Shown piece by piece: positions 1 to 5,091 of a stretch of 5,219 nucleotides of DNA; position 1 is the stretch's first letter, and every line of letters begins with the position of its first letter. The stretch comes from Candidatus Agathobaculum merdigallinarum (lineage in GTDB: Bacteria > Bacillota > Clostridia > Oscillospirales > Butyricicoccaceae): the NCBI GenBank assembly GCA_019115425.1, contig DXDO01000079.1, positions 1 through 5,219 on the forward strand, in the 5' to 3' direction. The notes under the pieces are model-generated. The model was not told the DNA's origin. It made no database searches and saw only the letters and a program-made list of their open reading frames with translations. A program made the translations under genes and the position numbers.

Positions 1-24
1 CAGATTCCAGCAAATTTTAAAAAT

Positions 25-48
25 TCATGAAAAACTGCGATTTCATGA
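25..48. repeat. Short inverted repeat at the left edge
   Basis: Perfect 8-bp arms TCATGAAA (25-32) and TTTCATGA (41-48) are separated by 8 bases. The arms are AT-rich. There is no T-run after it on the + strand, so it does not look like a + strand terminator. On the - strand it is followed by a T-rich stretch (complement of 11-24), so it could be a weak terminator for a leftward transcript, or a protein-binding palindrome. No gene is visible in bases 1-206 to decide between these. Confidence 0.4.
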
Positions 49-95
49 GAAAACAAAAGAAAACATGGTGTTATTCTTTTCTGGTTTTGCGTAAT

Positions 96-112
96 AGTCA
101 GATTTGGTCAGA
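96..112 (+). promoter_or_regulatory. Upstream CtsR-type operator (candidate)
   Basis: Two heptads, AGTCAGA and GGTCAGA, lie in direct orientation 3 bases apart. This matches the architecture of the known CtsR box (RGTCAAA, 3-base spacer, RGTCAAA). Each half differs from consensus at one position (A to G at position 6). The site ends 8 bases before the -35 hexamer, and its centre is 63 bp from the centre of the second operator. It is weaker than the downstream site but has the right layout. Confidence 0.6.
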
Positions 113-120
113 AAAATCTC

Positions 121-149
121 TTGCAAACTGCTGCCGCGGAAGATATAAT
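121..149 (+). promoter_or_regulatory. Sigma-A-type promoter of the ctsR operon
   Basis: The -35 hexamer TTGCAA (121-126) matches TTGACA at 4 of 6 positions. The -10 hexamer TATAAT (144-149) is a perfect consensus, and the spacer is exactly 17 bp. Transcription would start near base 156, leaving a leader of about 50 bases before ctsR. The position directly upstream of a CtsR operator is that expected for a CtsR-repressed vegetative promoter. No separate sigma-B-like promoter was recognised. Confidence 0.85.
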
Positions 150-158
150 AAAGACAAA

Positions 159-175
159 GGTCAGGAAAGGTCAAA
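159..175 (+). promoter_or_regulatory. CtsR operator over the transcription start
   Basis: Heptads GGTCAGG (159-165) and GGTCAAA (169-175) are separated by AAA. The second heptad is perfect consensus and the first has two changes. The tandem AAAGGTCA core repeats with a 10-bp period (156-163 and 166-173), so both halves present the same face of the helix. The site begins 9 bases after the -10 box, covering the predicted start site, where a bound CtsR dimer would block initiation. This makes the operon autoregulated. Confidence 0.9.
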
Positions 176-182
176 TAAGTCC

Positions 183-197
183 TTCCTGCCAAAGGAG
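183..197 (+). promoter_or_regulatory. ctsR Shine-Dalgarno within a small potential hairpin
   Basis: The Shine-Dalgarno AAAGGAG (191-197) lies 9 bases before the ATG at 207, fixing the ctsR start. Bases 183-187 (TTCCT) can pair with 193-197 (AGGAG) around a 5-base loop, giving four Watson-Crick pairs and one G-U pair. The stem is short and may be marginal in vivo. The Shine-Dalgarno itself is certain; the hairpin is only a candidate. Confidence 0.6.
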
Positions 198-206
198 TGA
201 TTCATC

Positions 207-662
207 ATGAAAATGTCGGATATCATTGCTGATTTTATCGGCGAGATGCTGTCGGATAACGGCGGCGTAGCAGAGGTGCAGCGCAAAAGCCTTGCCGACC
301 GGTTTTCGTGTGTCCCCAGCCAGATCAACTACGTGATCGAAACCCGTTTCACGCCCGAACACGGCTATCTGGTCGAGAGCCAGCGCGGCGGCGGCGGATA
401 CATCCGCATCGTCCGCCTGATGGACGACAAGCAGCGCACTTTGCTCGAGGCCGCGCGCGGCATCGGCGGCCGGCTGACACAGAACGATGCGGCGCGGCTG
501 ACGCGCGCGCTGGTCTCCGCAGAGCTGCTCAGCCAGCGCGAAGGGCAGCTGCTCCTGTCCGCCTGTTCGGACGGCGCGCTGGCCGAGGTCAATAAATCCG
601 ACCGCGACCGCTTGCGCGCCGCAATTTTCCGATGTGCGGTCATGGGCATCGCGACAACCTAA
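207..662 (+). CDS. ctsR: CtsR, transcriptional repressor of class III heat-shock genes
   Basis: This encodes a 151-residue repressor, close to the roughly 154 residues of Bacillus CtsR. As a dimer, CtsR binds direct heptad repeats and silences clp genes until heat or protein stress inactivates it. The N-terminal winged-helix domain is highly conserved: helix-turn-helix around residues 27-47 (core FSCVPSQINYVI), then the wing with Arg60 followed by the GGGG turn (61-64) and YIRI. The glycine turn is the reported thermosensing element. Arg60 aligns with Arg62 of Geobacillus CtsR, a known McsB phosphorylation site. The C-terminal half (about 75-151), which contacts partner proteins and the dimer mate, is much more divergent, as is usual. 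The start is set by AAAGGAG 9 bases upstream. It is the first gene of the operon and sits behind two probable CtsR boxes, implying autoregulation. Identification is secure. Confidence 0.97.
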   Translation: MKMSDIIADFIGEMLSDNGGVAEVQRKSLADRFSCVPSQINYVIETRFTPEHGYLVESQRGGGGYIRIVRLMDDKQRTLLEAARGIGGRLTQNDAARLTRALVSAELLSQREGQLLLSACSDGALAEVNKSDRDRLRAAIFRCAVMGIATT

Positions 663-674
663 CCCCTTCTAAGA

Positions 675-687
675 GGGACGCCGTCCC
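675..687 (+). repeat. Small GC stem-loop after ctsR
   Basis: GGGAC (675-679) pairs with GTCCC (683-687) around a 3-base loop. It lies 13 bases after the ctsR stop and is followed by a run of C rather than T, so it is not an intrinsic terminator. With the larger stem at 696-724 it makes a tandem pair of hairpins in the ctsR-mcsA gap. Confidence 0.45.
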
Positions 688-695
688 CCCACGAA

Positions 696-724
696 ATCAA
701 ACCGCGGCAAAGCCGTGGTTTGAT
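696..724. repeat. Long intercistronic palindrome between ctsR and mcsA
   Basis: The arms 696-708 and 712-724 pair over 13 bp with a single G-U (704/716) and an AAA loop. The sequence after it on the + strand (AAAACCTTG) has no U-tract, and neither does the - strand, so readthrough into mcsA is expected. Such a stem could stabilise or delimit the ctsR portion of the message, or be one copy of a dispersed palindromic repeat. Its structure is clear but its role is unknown. Confidence 0.75.
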
Positions 725-741
725 AAAACCTTGTTCATCCT

Positions 742-758
742 ACTCTTTTGAAAGGAGT
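742..758 (+). promoter_or_regulatory. mcsA Shine-Dalgarno inside a potential hairpin
   Basis: The Shine-Dalgarno AAAGGAG (751-757) is 9 bases from the ATG at 767. Bases 742-748 (ACTCTTT) can pair with 752-758 (AAGGAGT) around a TGA loop, giving seven pairs of which one is G-U. This would mask almost the whole Shine-Dalgarno. The arrangement resembles the way small RNA thermometers hide ribosome sites, but the loop is minimal and stability is unmeasured. Confidence 0.5.
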
Positions 759-766
759 TTTGACTT

Positions 767-1306
767 ATGAAATGCGAGAAATGCGGCAAGAATGAAGCGA
801 CGATGTACTATAAGGAAACCGTGGGCGGTGTGACGCGCGAAATGCACCTGTGCCCCGAGTGTGCACAGAAAGAAAATCTGGGCGGCGCGTTTGAAAACGC
901 CTTCCAGTCCATGAACCACTTCTGGAGCGACCCGTTCCATTCGTTCCTCGGCGGCGGCTTCGGCAGCCTGTGGAACGACATGTTGGGTTCGCCTACGGCC
1001 ACCATGCTGGGCACCGAGCGCAAGTGCCCGACCTGCGGCATGACCGAGAGCGAGCTGCGGCGCACCGGTCGCGTGGGCTGTCCGGACTGCTACAACACCT
1101 TCTCGGACATCTTAAACCCCTATGTGCAGAAGATCCACGGCGCAACGCAGCATATCGGCACCGCTCCGGCGTCGCCTGAGCAGCCGAAGGCCGATCCGAT
1201 CGAATCTCTGCGGGCACAGCTCAAGACCGCGGTGGAAAACGAGGAATATGAGCAGGCCGCGCGCCTGCGCGATGAGATCCGCAGAATGGAGGGTGAGCAG
1301 AAATGA
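767..1306 (+). CDS. mcsA: McsA, zinc-binding activator of the arginine kinase McsB
   Basis: This 179-residue protein (Bacillus McsA is about 185) binds McsB and is needed for full arginine-kinase activity. It also takes part in targeting substrates to ClpC. Two treble-clef-like zinc modules are visible: CxxC pairs at Cys3/Cys6 with Cys29/Cys32, and Cys87/Cys90 with Cys105/Cys108, so all eight ligands are intact. The second module has the family pattern CPxCGMT followed by GRxGCxxCYxTF. Residues 145-176 form a UVR motif (paired helices with the core YEQAARLRDEIRRMEGE), a protein-protein contact also found in the ClpC middle domain. The linker at 40-85 is rich in Gly, Phe and Trp and unlike the Bacillus one. 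The start is set by AAAGGAG 9 bases upstream. The stop overlaps the mcsB start (ATGA at 1303-1306), implying coupled translation and balanced amounts of kinase and activator. Identification is secure. Confidence 0.96.
   Translation: MKCEKCGKNEATMYYKETVGGVTREMHLCPECAQKENLGGAFENAFQSMNHFWSDPFHSFLGGGFGSLWNDMLGSPTATMLGTERKCPTCGMTESELRRTGRVGCPDCYNTFSDILNPYVQKIHGATQHIGTAPASPEQPKADPIESLRAQLKTAVENEEYEQAARLRDEIRRMEGEQK
1288..1306 (+). promoter_or_regulatory. mcsB Shine-Dalgarno and ATGA start/stop overlap
   Basis: GGAGG (1288-1292) lies inside the mcsA UVR codons, 10 bases before the mcsB ATG (1303). That ATG shares four bases with the mcsA stop. A second ATG at 1309 would also be in frame but is spaced less well, so 1303 is preferred. 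Unlike the other three genes, no hairpin masking this Shine-Dalgarno was seen, consistent with re-initiation by ribosomes finishing mcsA. Confidence 0.85.
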
Positions 1307-2304
1307 GCATGTTTGAGATCCACGGCGGCTTCACCGGTCTCGCGGCTTCCAGTCGCGTGCGCCTTGCGCGCAACCTCAAGGGCTACCCCTTCCGCCTGAC
1401 CGATGCCCAGCATCAGGAGATCGCGGACAAGGTGTTCGCCACCCTGCAAAACAACCCGACCATCGGGCCGGAATTTGAAAAAAAACAGATCATCCCGCGC
1501 TCGACCGAGGCGTCCCAGCTGGTCGAGGAGCACCTGATCTCGCCCGATCTCGCCCAGAACGGCGGCTGGCTGATCGTCTCGGGGGACGGCGGCGTTTCCA
1601 TCATGATCGGCGAAGAGGACCACCTGCGGCTGCAGGTCATCGGTTCCGGTCTGTGCCCCAAAGAGTGCCTCGAGACCGCAAACCGCATCGCGGCATTGAT
1701 CGAATCCGCGCTCCCATTTGCCTATGACGAGCGACTGGGCTATCTGACCGCCTGCCCGACCAACGTCGGCACCGGCCTGCGCGCCTCGATCATGCTGCAT
1801 CTGCCCCTCCTGACCGCCACCGGCGAGATCAATCAAATGGTCGGCTACGCTGGCAGCCGCGGCTGCGCGGTGCGCGGCGCCTATGGCGAGGGCTCCAAGG
1901 CGGTCGGCGGGTTCTACCAGATCTCCAACCAGGTCACGCTGGGCGCTTCCGCCGCCGAGCTGACCGACAAGCTGGTCGAGACCGCGACCACCATCATCGA
2001 CGCGGAAAAGAAAGCGCGCGAACAGGTGCGCAGCCGAAACGAAGCCGGCCTGCGCGACCGCATTTACCGCGCGGCAGGCACGCTGCGTTCGGCCTACCTG
2101 ATCGAGACCGCAGAAGCCGTCCAGTGCATCTCGGACGTGCTGGTCGGCCTGCAGATGGGCATGCTGTCCGGCATTGACCCGCAGAAGCTGTACACGCTTG
2201 AGCAGCGCATCCGGCCGGCCATGCTGACCGGCGCGCCGCAGGAGCGCGACCAGAAGCGCGCCTCCATGCTGCGCGAAGCCGCACAGAACATCCGGTTCGC
2301 GTAA
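1303..2304 (+). CDS. mcsB: McsB, protein arginine kinase
   Basis: This 333-residue phosphagen-kinase-fold enzyme transfers phosphate from ATP to arginine side chains of proteins. It marks CtsR and misfolded proteins for ClpCP. Nucleotide-binding and catalytic features are present: SSRVRLARN (16-24), EEHLISP (75-81), the acidic EEDH (104-107) and the signature CPTNVGTGLRAS (151-162) with the catalytic-loop Cys151. The phosphagen-kinase C-terminal block continues with RGAYGEGS (191-198) and QISNQVTLG (206-214). The RDxxRA motif at 315-320 is the reported allosteric phosphoarginine-binding element that lets McsB respond to its own product. It is about 30 residues shorter than Bacillus McsB (363), mainly because the N-terminus before the SSRxRLARN motif and the tail after RDxxRA are trimmed; no catalytic element is missing. 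A creatine- or arginine-metabolite kinase is unlikely because the neighbours and RDxxRA are specific to McsB. Confidence 0.97.
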   Translation: MSMFEIHGGFTGLAASSRVRLARNLKGYPFRLTDAQHQEIADKVFATLQNNPTIGPEFEKKQIIPRSTEASQLVEEHLISPDLAQNGGWLIVSGDGGVSIMIGEEDHLRLQVIGSGLCPKECLETANRIAALIESALPFAYDERLGYLTACPTNVGTGLRASIMLHLPLLTATGEINQMVGYAGSRGCAVRGAYGEGSKAVGGFYQISNQVTLGASAAELTDKLVETATTIIDAEKKAREQVRSRNEAGLRDRIYRAAGTLRSAYLIETAEAVQCISDVLVGLQMGMLSGIDPQKLYTLEQRIRPAMLTGAPQERDQKRASMLREAAQNIRFA

Positions 2305-2315
2305 AAAGCACATAC

Positions 2316-2334
2316 GGGCGCACCCTGTGCGCCC
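2316..2334 (+). repeat. GC-rich stem-loop between mcsB and clpC
   Basis: Eight pairs form between 2316-2323 and 2327-2334 with a CCT loop. It begins 12 bases after the mcsB stop. A T-rich stretch (2345-2352) follows only after a gap of about 10 bases, so it is not a canonical terminator. It could act as a weak attenuator, an RNA-processing site, or a 3'-end stabiliser separating clpC message from the upstream part. Confidence 0.65.
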
Positions 2335-2360
2335 CTGCGATACGTTATTTTTGATTGCCA

Positions 2361-2374
2361 ACTCTGAAAGGAGT
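2361..2374 (+). promoter_or_regulatory. clpC Shine-Dalgarno in a potential GAAA-loop hairpin
   Basis: The Shine-Dalgarno AAAGGAG (2367-2373) is 9 bases from the ATG at 2383. ACTCT (2361-2365) can pair with GGAGT (2370-2374) around the stable tetraloop GAAA, with four Watson-Crick pairs and a closing U-G. The sequence from the Shine-Dalgarno through the ATG is almost identical to the mcsA leader. The Shine-Dalgarno is certain; masking is a hypothesis. Confidence 0.5.
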
Positions 2375-2382
2375 GTTGACTT

Positions 2383-4863
2383 ATGTTCTATCAAAACCGT
2401 TTTACCGAACGCGCTCAGCAGGCGCTGACCAAGGCGCAGGAAGCCGCCGGTTCGTTCGGACACAGCTATATCGGCTCGGAGCACCTGCTGCTCGGCCTGC
2501 TGCGTGAGGGCGGCGGCCCTGCCGCCAAGGCGCTCGCCGCTGCGGGCGTGACCGACGAAGCGCTGGTCAAGCAGATCGAGGACCTGTCCGGCCGCGGCAC
2601 GCCGGATTCCACTGCCCCGCAGGGCATGACCCCGCGCACCAAGCGCATCATTGAGCTGTCCATCCGTGCGGCAGCCCAGATGGGTACGGGTTATGTCGGC
2701 ACCGAGCATCTGCTGCTCGGCATCCTCAACGAGGGTCAAAATGTTGCGCTCACCGCGCTGGCTAACCTCAAGATAACCCCGCAGATGCTGCTTGAAAAGC
2801 TGCAGGAAGCGCTCGGCGGCGTCCAGCAGGGAGGCTTTGCCGAAAACGGCGCGGCTGACAGCGCCTCTTCGGGCGATGCACTGTCCCAGTTCGGCCGCGA
2901 CCTAACCGCCGCTGCCAAGGAAGGCAAGCTCGACCCGGTTATCGGCCGCTCAAAGGAGATCCAGCACGTCATCCAGATTTTGTCCCGACGCACCAAGAAC
3001 AATCCTGCACTGATCGGCGACCCGGGCGTCGGCAAGACCGCCGTTGTCGAAGGTCTGGCGCAGAAGATCGTCGCGGGCGACGTGCCGGAGACTCTGAAGG
3101 ACAAGCGCGTTGTCTCGCTCGACCTGACCGGCATGATCGCGGGCACCAAGTACCGCGGCGTGTTCGAGGAGCGCATCAAGAAGGTCATCGAAGAGCTGAC
3201 CGCCAAAAAAGACACCATCCTGTTTGTCGATGAGATGCACATGCTGATGGGCGCGGGCGCTGCCGAGGGCGCAGCGGACGCCGCCAACATCTTAAAGCCC
3301 GCGCTTTCTCGCGGCGAGGTGCAGGTCATCGGCGCGACCACGCTCGACGAATACCGCAAGAACATCGAAAAGGACGCTGCGCTTGAGCGCCGCTTCCAGC
3401 CTGTCCAGATCGACGAGCCCTCCCCCGAGGATGCCGTTGAGATTTTGAAGGGCCTGCGCGACCGCTACGAGGCGCACCACCGCATCAAGATCCCGGATGA
3501 GGCCATCGACGCCGCAGTTAAGCTGTCTGTCCGCTATGTGAGCGGCCGCTTCCTGCCGGACAAGGCGATCGACGTGATTGATGAAGCGTGCTCGCGCGTC
3601 CGTCTGTCCACCCTGACCGCACCCCCGGATCTCAAGCAGCTGGAGGACGAGATCGCCGCCATCGCTGCAAAGAAGGAAGAAGCCGTCAAGGGGCAGGACT
3701 ACGAGAATGCCGCCAAGCTGCGCGATGAAGAGAAGGCAAAGCGCGACGCGCTCGAAGCCCGCAAGAAGGAGTGGTCGGATGAGCAGACCAAGACGCACGG
3801 CGCGGTTACCACGGACGATATTGCTGCTGTTATTTCCGGCTGGACCGGCGTGCCGGTATCCCAGCTGACCGAGGACGAGGGCCAGCGCCTGCTGCACCTC
3901 GAAGACACGCTGCACAAGCGCGTCATCGGCCAAAACGAAGCCGTCACCGCGGTCGCCAAGGCGATCCGCCGCGGCCGTGTCGGCCTGCGCGACCCCAAGC
4001 GCCCGATCGGTTCGTTCCTGTTCCTCGGCCCGACCGGCGTCGGCAAGACCGAGCTGTCCAAGGCGCTCGCCGAAGCCATGTTCGGCGATGAAAACGCCAT
4101 GATCCGCATCGATATGTCGGAATACATGGAGAAGCACGCGGTTTCCCGCATGATCGGCTCGCCTCCGGGCTATGTCGGCTACGACGAGGGCGGCCAGCTC
4201 TCGGAAAAGGTGCGCCGCCACCCGTACTCGGTCGTACTGTTCGACGAGATTGAAAAGGCACATCCGGATGTGTTCAACATCCTGCTGCAGATTCTCGAGG
4301 ACGGCGTGTTGACCGACGGCCAAGGCCGCCATGTGGACTTCAAGAACACCATCATCATCATGACCTCCAACATCGGCGCGCAGAAGATCACCGGCAAGAA
4401 CCGTAAGTCGCTGGGCTTTGGCGAGGGCGACGCGAGCGAGGCCGAGCGCACCTTTGAGCAGATCAAGGAAGACGTGATGGGCGAGCTCAAGAACGCAGTT
4501 CGCCCCGAATTCCTCAACCGCATTGACGACATCATCGTGTTCAACCGCCTGAGCGAGGACGAGATCGCCCAGATCGCAGACAACATGCTGCGTCAGGTCG
4601 CAGCCCGTATGCAGGACATGGAGATCACCATGGACTGGACCGACGCTGCGAAGAAGCACCTTGCCAAGGCGGGCTTTGACCCGATCTACGGCGCGCGTCC
4701 GCTGCGTCGCGCGGTCACGAACGAGGTCGAGGATCTTGTCGCCGAGGAGTCCCTTGAGGGACACATCAAGTCCGGCCAGCACGTCACGCTGGACGAGGCG
4801 GACGGCAAACTGGTCCTGCGTCAGGCAGACTCCGCAGTCCAGCCCGCTGAGATAAACGAATAA
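2383..4863 (+). CDS. clpC: ClpC, AAA+ unfoldase partner of the ClpP protease
   Basis: This 826-residue HSP100 protein (Bacillus ClpC is 810) unfolds substrates using ATP and feeds them into ClpP. The N domain (1-145) is a double Clp repeat. Glu33 (GSEH) and Glu108 (GTEH) align with the Bacillus phosphoarginine-docking residues Glu32 and Glu106. The D1 ring has Walker A GDPGVGKT (212-219), Walker B with VDE (282-284), pore loop KYRG (256-259) and arginines ERRF (335-338). A short middle domain with a UVR motif (about 415-466) is the adaptor-binding element. It is far shorter than that of ClpB, which helps exclude ClpB. The D2 ring has Walker A GPTGVGKT (549-556), Walker B FDE (620-622), pore loop GYVG (596-599), Arg713 and sensor-2 GARPLRR (770-776). 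The LGF tripeptide at 677-679 is the ClpP-docking loop. The start is set by AAAGGAG at 2367. It is the last gene of the operon, with the terminator 13 bases after its stop. Confidence 0.97.
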   Translation: MFYQNRFTERAQQALTKAQEAAGSFGHSYIGSEHLLLGLLREGGGPAAKALAAAGVTDEALVKQIEDLSGRGTPDSTAPQGMTPRTKRIIELSIRAAAQMGTGYVGTEHLLLGILNEGQNVALTALANLKITPQMLLEKLQEALGGVQQGGFAENGAADSASSGDALSQFGRDLTAAAKEGKLDPVIGRSKEIQHVIQILSRRTKNNPALIGDPGVGKTAVVEGLAQKIVAGDVPETLKDKRVVSLDLTGMIAGTKYRGVFEERIKKVIEELTAKKDTILFVDEMHMLMGAGAAEGAADAANILKPALSRGEVQVIGATTLDEYRKNIEKDAALERRFQPVQIDEPSPEDAVEILKGLRDRYEAHHRIKIPDEAIDAAVKLSVRYVSGRFLPDKAIDVIDEACSRVRLSTLTAPPDLKQLEDEIAAIAAKKEEAVKGQDYENAAKLRDEEKAKRDALEARKKEWSDEQTKTHGAVTTDDIAAVISGWTGVPVSQLTEDEGQRLLHLEDTLHKRVIGQNEAVTAVAKAIRRGRVGLRDPKRPIGSFLFLGPTGVGKTELSKALAEAMFGDENAMIRIDMSEYMEKHAVSRMIGSPPGYVGYDEGGQLSEKVRRHPYSVVLFDEIEKAHPDVFNILLQILEDGVLTDGQGRHVDFKNTIIIMTSNIGAQKITGKNRKSLGFGEGDASEAERTFEQIKEDVMGELKNAVRPEFLNRIDDIIVFNRLSEDEIAQIADNMLRQVAARMQDMEITMDWTDAAKKHLAKAGFDPIYGARPLRRAVTNEVEDLVAEESLEGHIKSGQHVTLDEADGKLVLRQADSAVQPAEINE

Positions 4864-4876
4864 GTCATCCTTTCCC

Positions 4877-4916
4877 AAAAAGGGGCGCGGTCAAGCCGAC
4901 CGCGTCCCCTTTTTTT
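4877..4916 (+). terminator. Rho-independent terminator of the ctsR-clpC operon
   Basis: GGGGCGCGGTC (4882-4892) pairs with 4898-4909 over eleven base pairs, with T4905 bulged and a 5-base loop. Flanking AAAAA (4877-4881) lies opposite the T-run 4910-4916, which extends the stem and supplies the U-tract. It starts 13 bases after the clpC stop. The A-run would also give five T on the - strand, so it may stop leftward transcription too. Confidence 0.93.
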
Positions 4917-4928
4917 GTCTGGTGGGAT

Positions 4929-4962
4929 AAAAAAGAGCCTGTCCGATTGGACAGGCTCTTTT
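4929..4962 (-). terminator. Intrinsic terminator for the convergent etfA transcript
   Basis: A perfect 14-bp stem (4931-4944 with 4949-4962) has a GATT loop. Read on the - strand, it ends in six T (complement of 4929-4934), an ideal U-tract. On the + strand only four T follow before CG, so it would be a weaker back-up stop for readthrough from clpC. Position and polarity fit the 3' end of etfA. Confidence 0.85.
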
Positions 4963-4969
4963 CGATTGC

Positions 4970-5083
4970 TATTTCGCAAGCATCATTTGACAAGAAAGAC
5001 CAAGCAGATCAAGGCGCGGTCTGCCGCCGCATACAAAGGTACGCAAGGCAGAGCGCAACGCAGAGATGTGCCGGTATTTCGCA
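4970..5083. repeat. Structured repeat-like element bounded by 9-bp direct repeats
   Basis: TATTTCGCA occurs at 4970-4978 and again at 5075-5083, bracketing a GC-rich segment that no gene explains. Inside are tandem 12-mers CGCAAGGCAGAG (5042-5053) and CGCAACGCAGAG (5054-5065), differing at one base. An imperfect long hairpin spans 5014-5056. The organisation suggests a dispersed extragenic repeat or a structured 3' untranslated region of etfA. No open reading frame here is credible. Confidence 0.5.
5014..5056 (-). repeat. Long imperfect hairpin in the etfA 3' region
   Basis: Nested pairings are GCGC (5014-5017 with 5053-5056), TCTGCC with GGCAGA (5020-5025 with 5047-5052) and an apical stem 5029-5034 with 5039-5044 around a 4-base loop. 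The apical A5031/C5042 mismatch on the + strand becomes a U-G wobble in - strand RNA, so the fold is better on the - strand. That agrees with transcription as the tail of etfA mRNA. Confidence 0.5.
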
Positions 5084-5091
5084 GTCAAAAC

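Noticed and set aside
696..724. Palindrome after ctsR as an intrinsic terminator
   Set aside because: No T-run follows on either strand, and mcsA has no visible promoter of its own, so readthrough is required.
1120..2739. 539-codon open frame on the - strand opposite mcsB and clpC
   Set aside because: It lies antisense to two firmly identified genes. It has no recognisable domain, and its Ala/Arg/Gly/Leu-rich composition is typical of shadow frames in GC-rich coding DNA.
2736..3365. 209-codon open frame on the - strand within clpC
   Set aside because: It is fully antisense to the N domain and D1 ring of clpC, is Ser/Pro/Ala-rich and shows no motif.
2383..4863. ClpB or ClpE instead of ClpC
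   Set aside because: The middle domain is short with a UVR motif and there is an LGF ClpP-docking loop, unlike ClpB. The N-terminus is a double Clp repeat without the zinc finger of ClpE.
3292..4878. 528-codon open frame on the - strand opposite clpC
   Set aside because: It is antisense to conserved clpC and would start inside the operon terminator. Its composition is that of a codon-bias shadow, with no motif.
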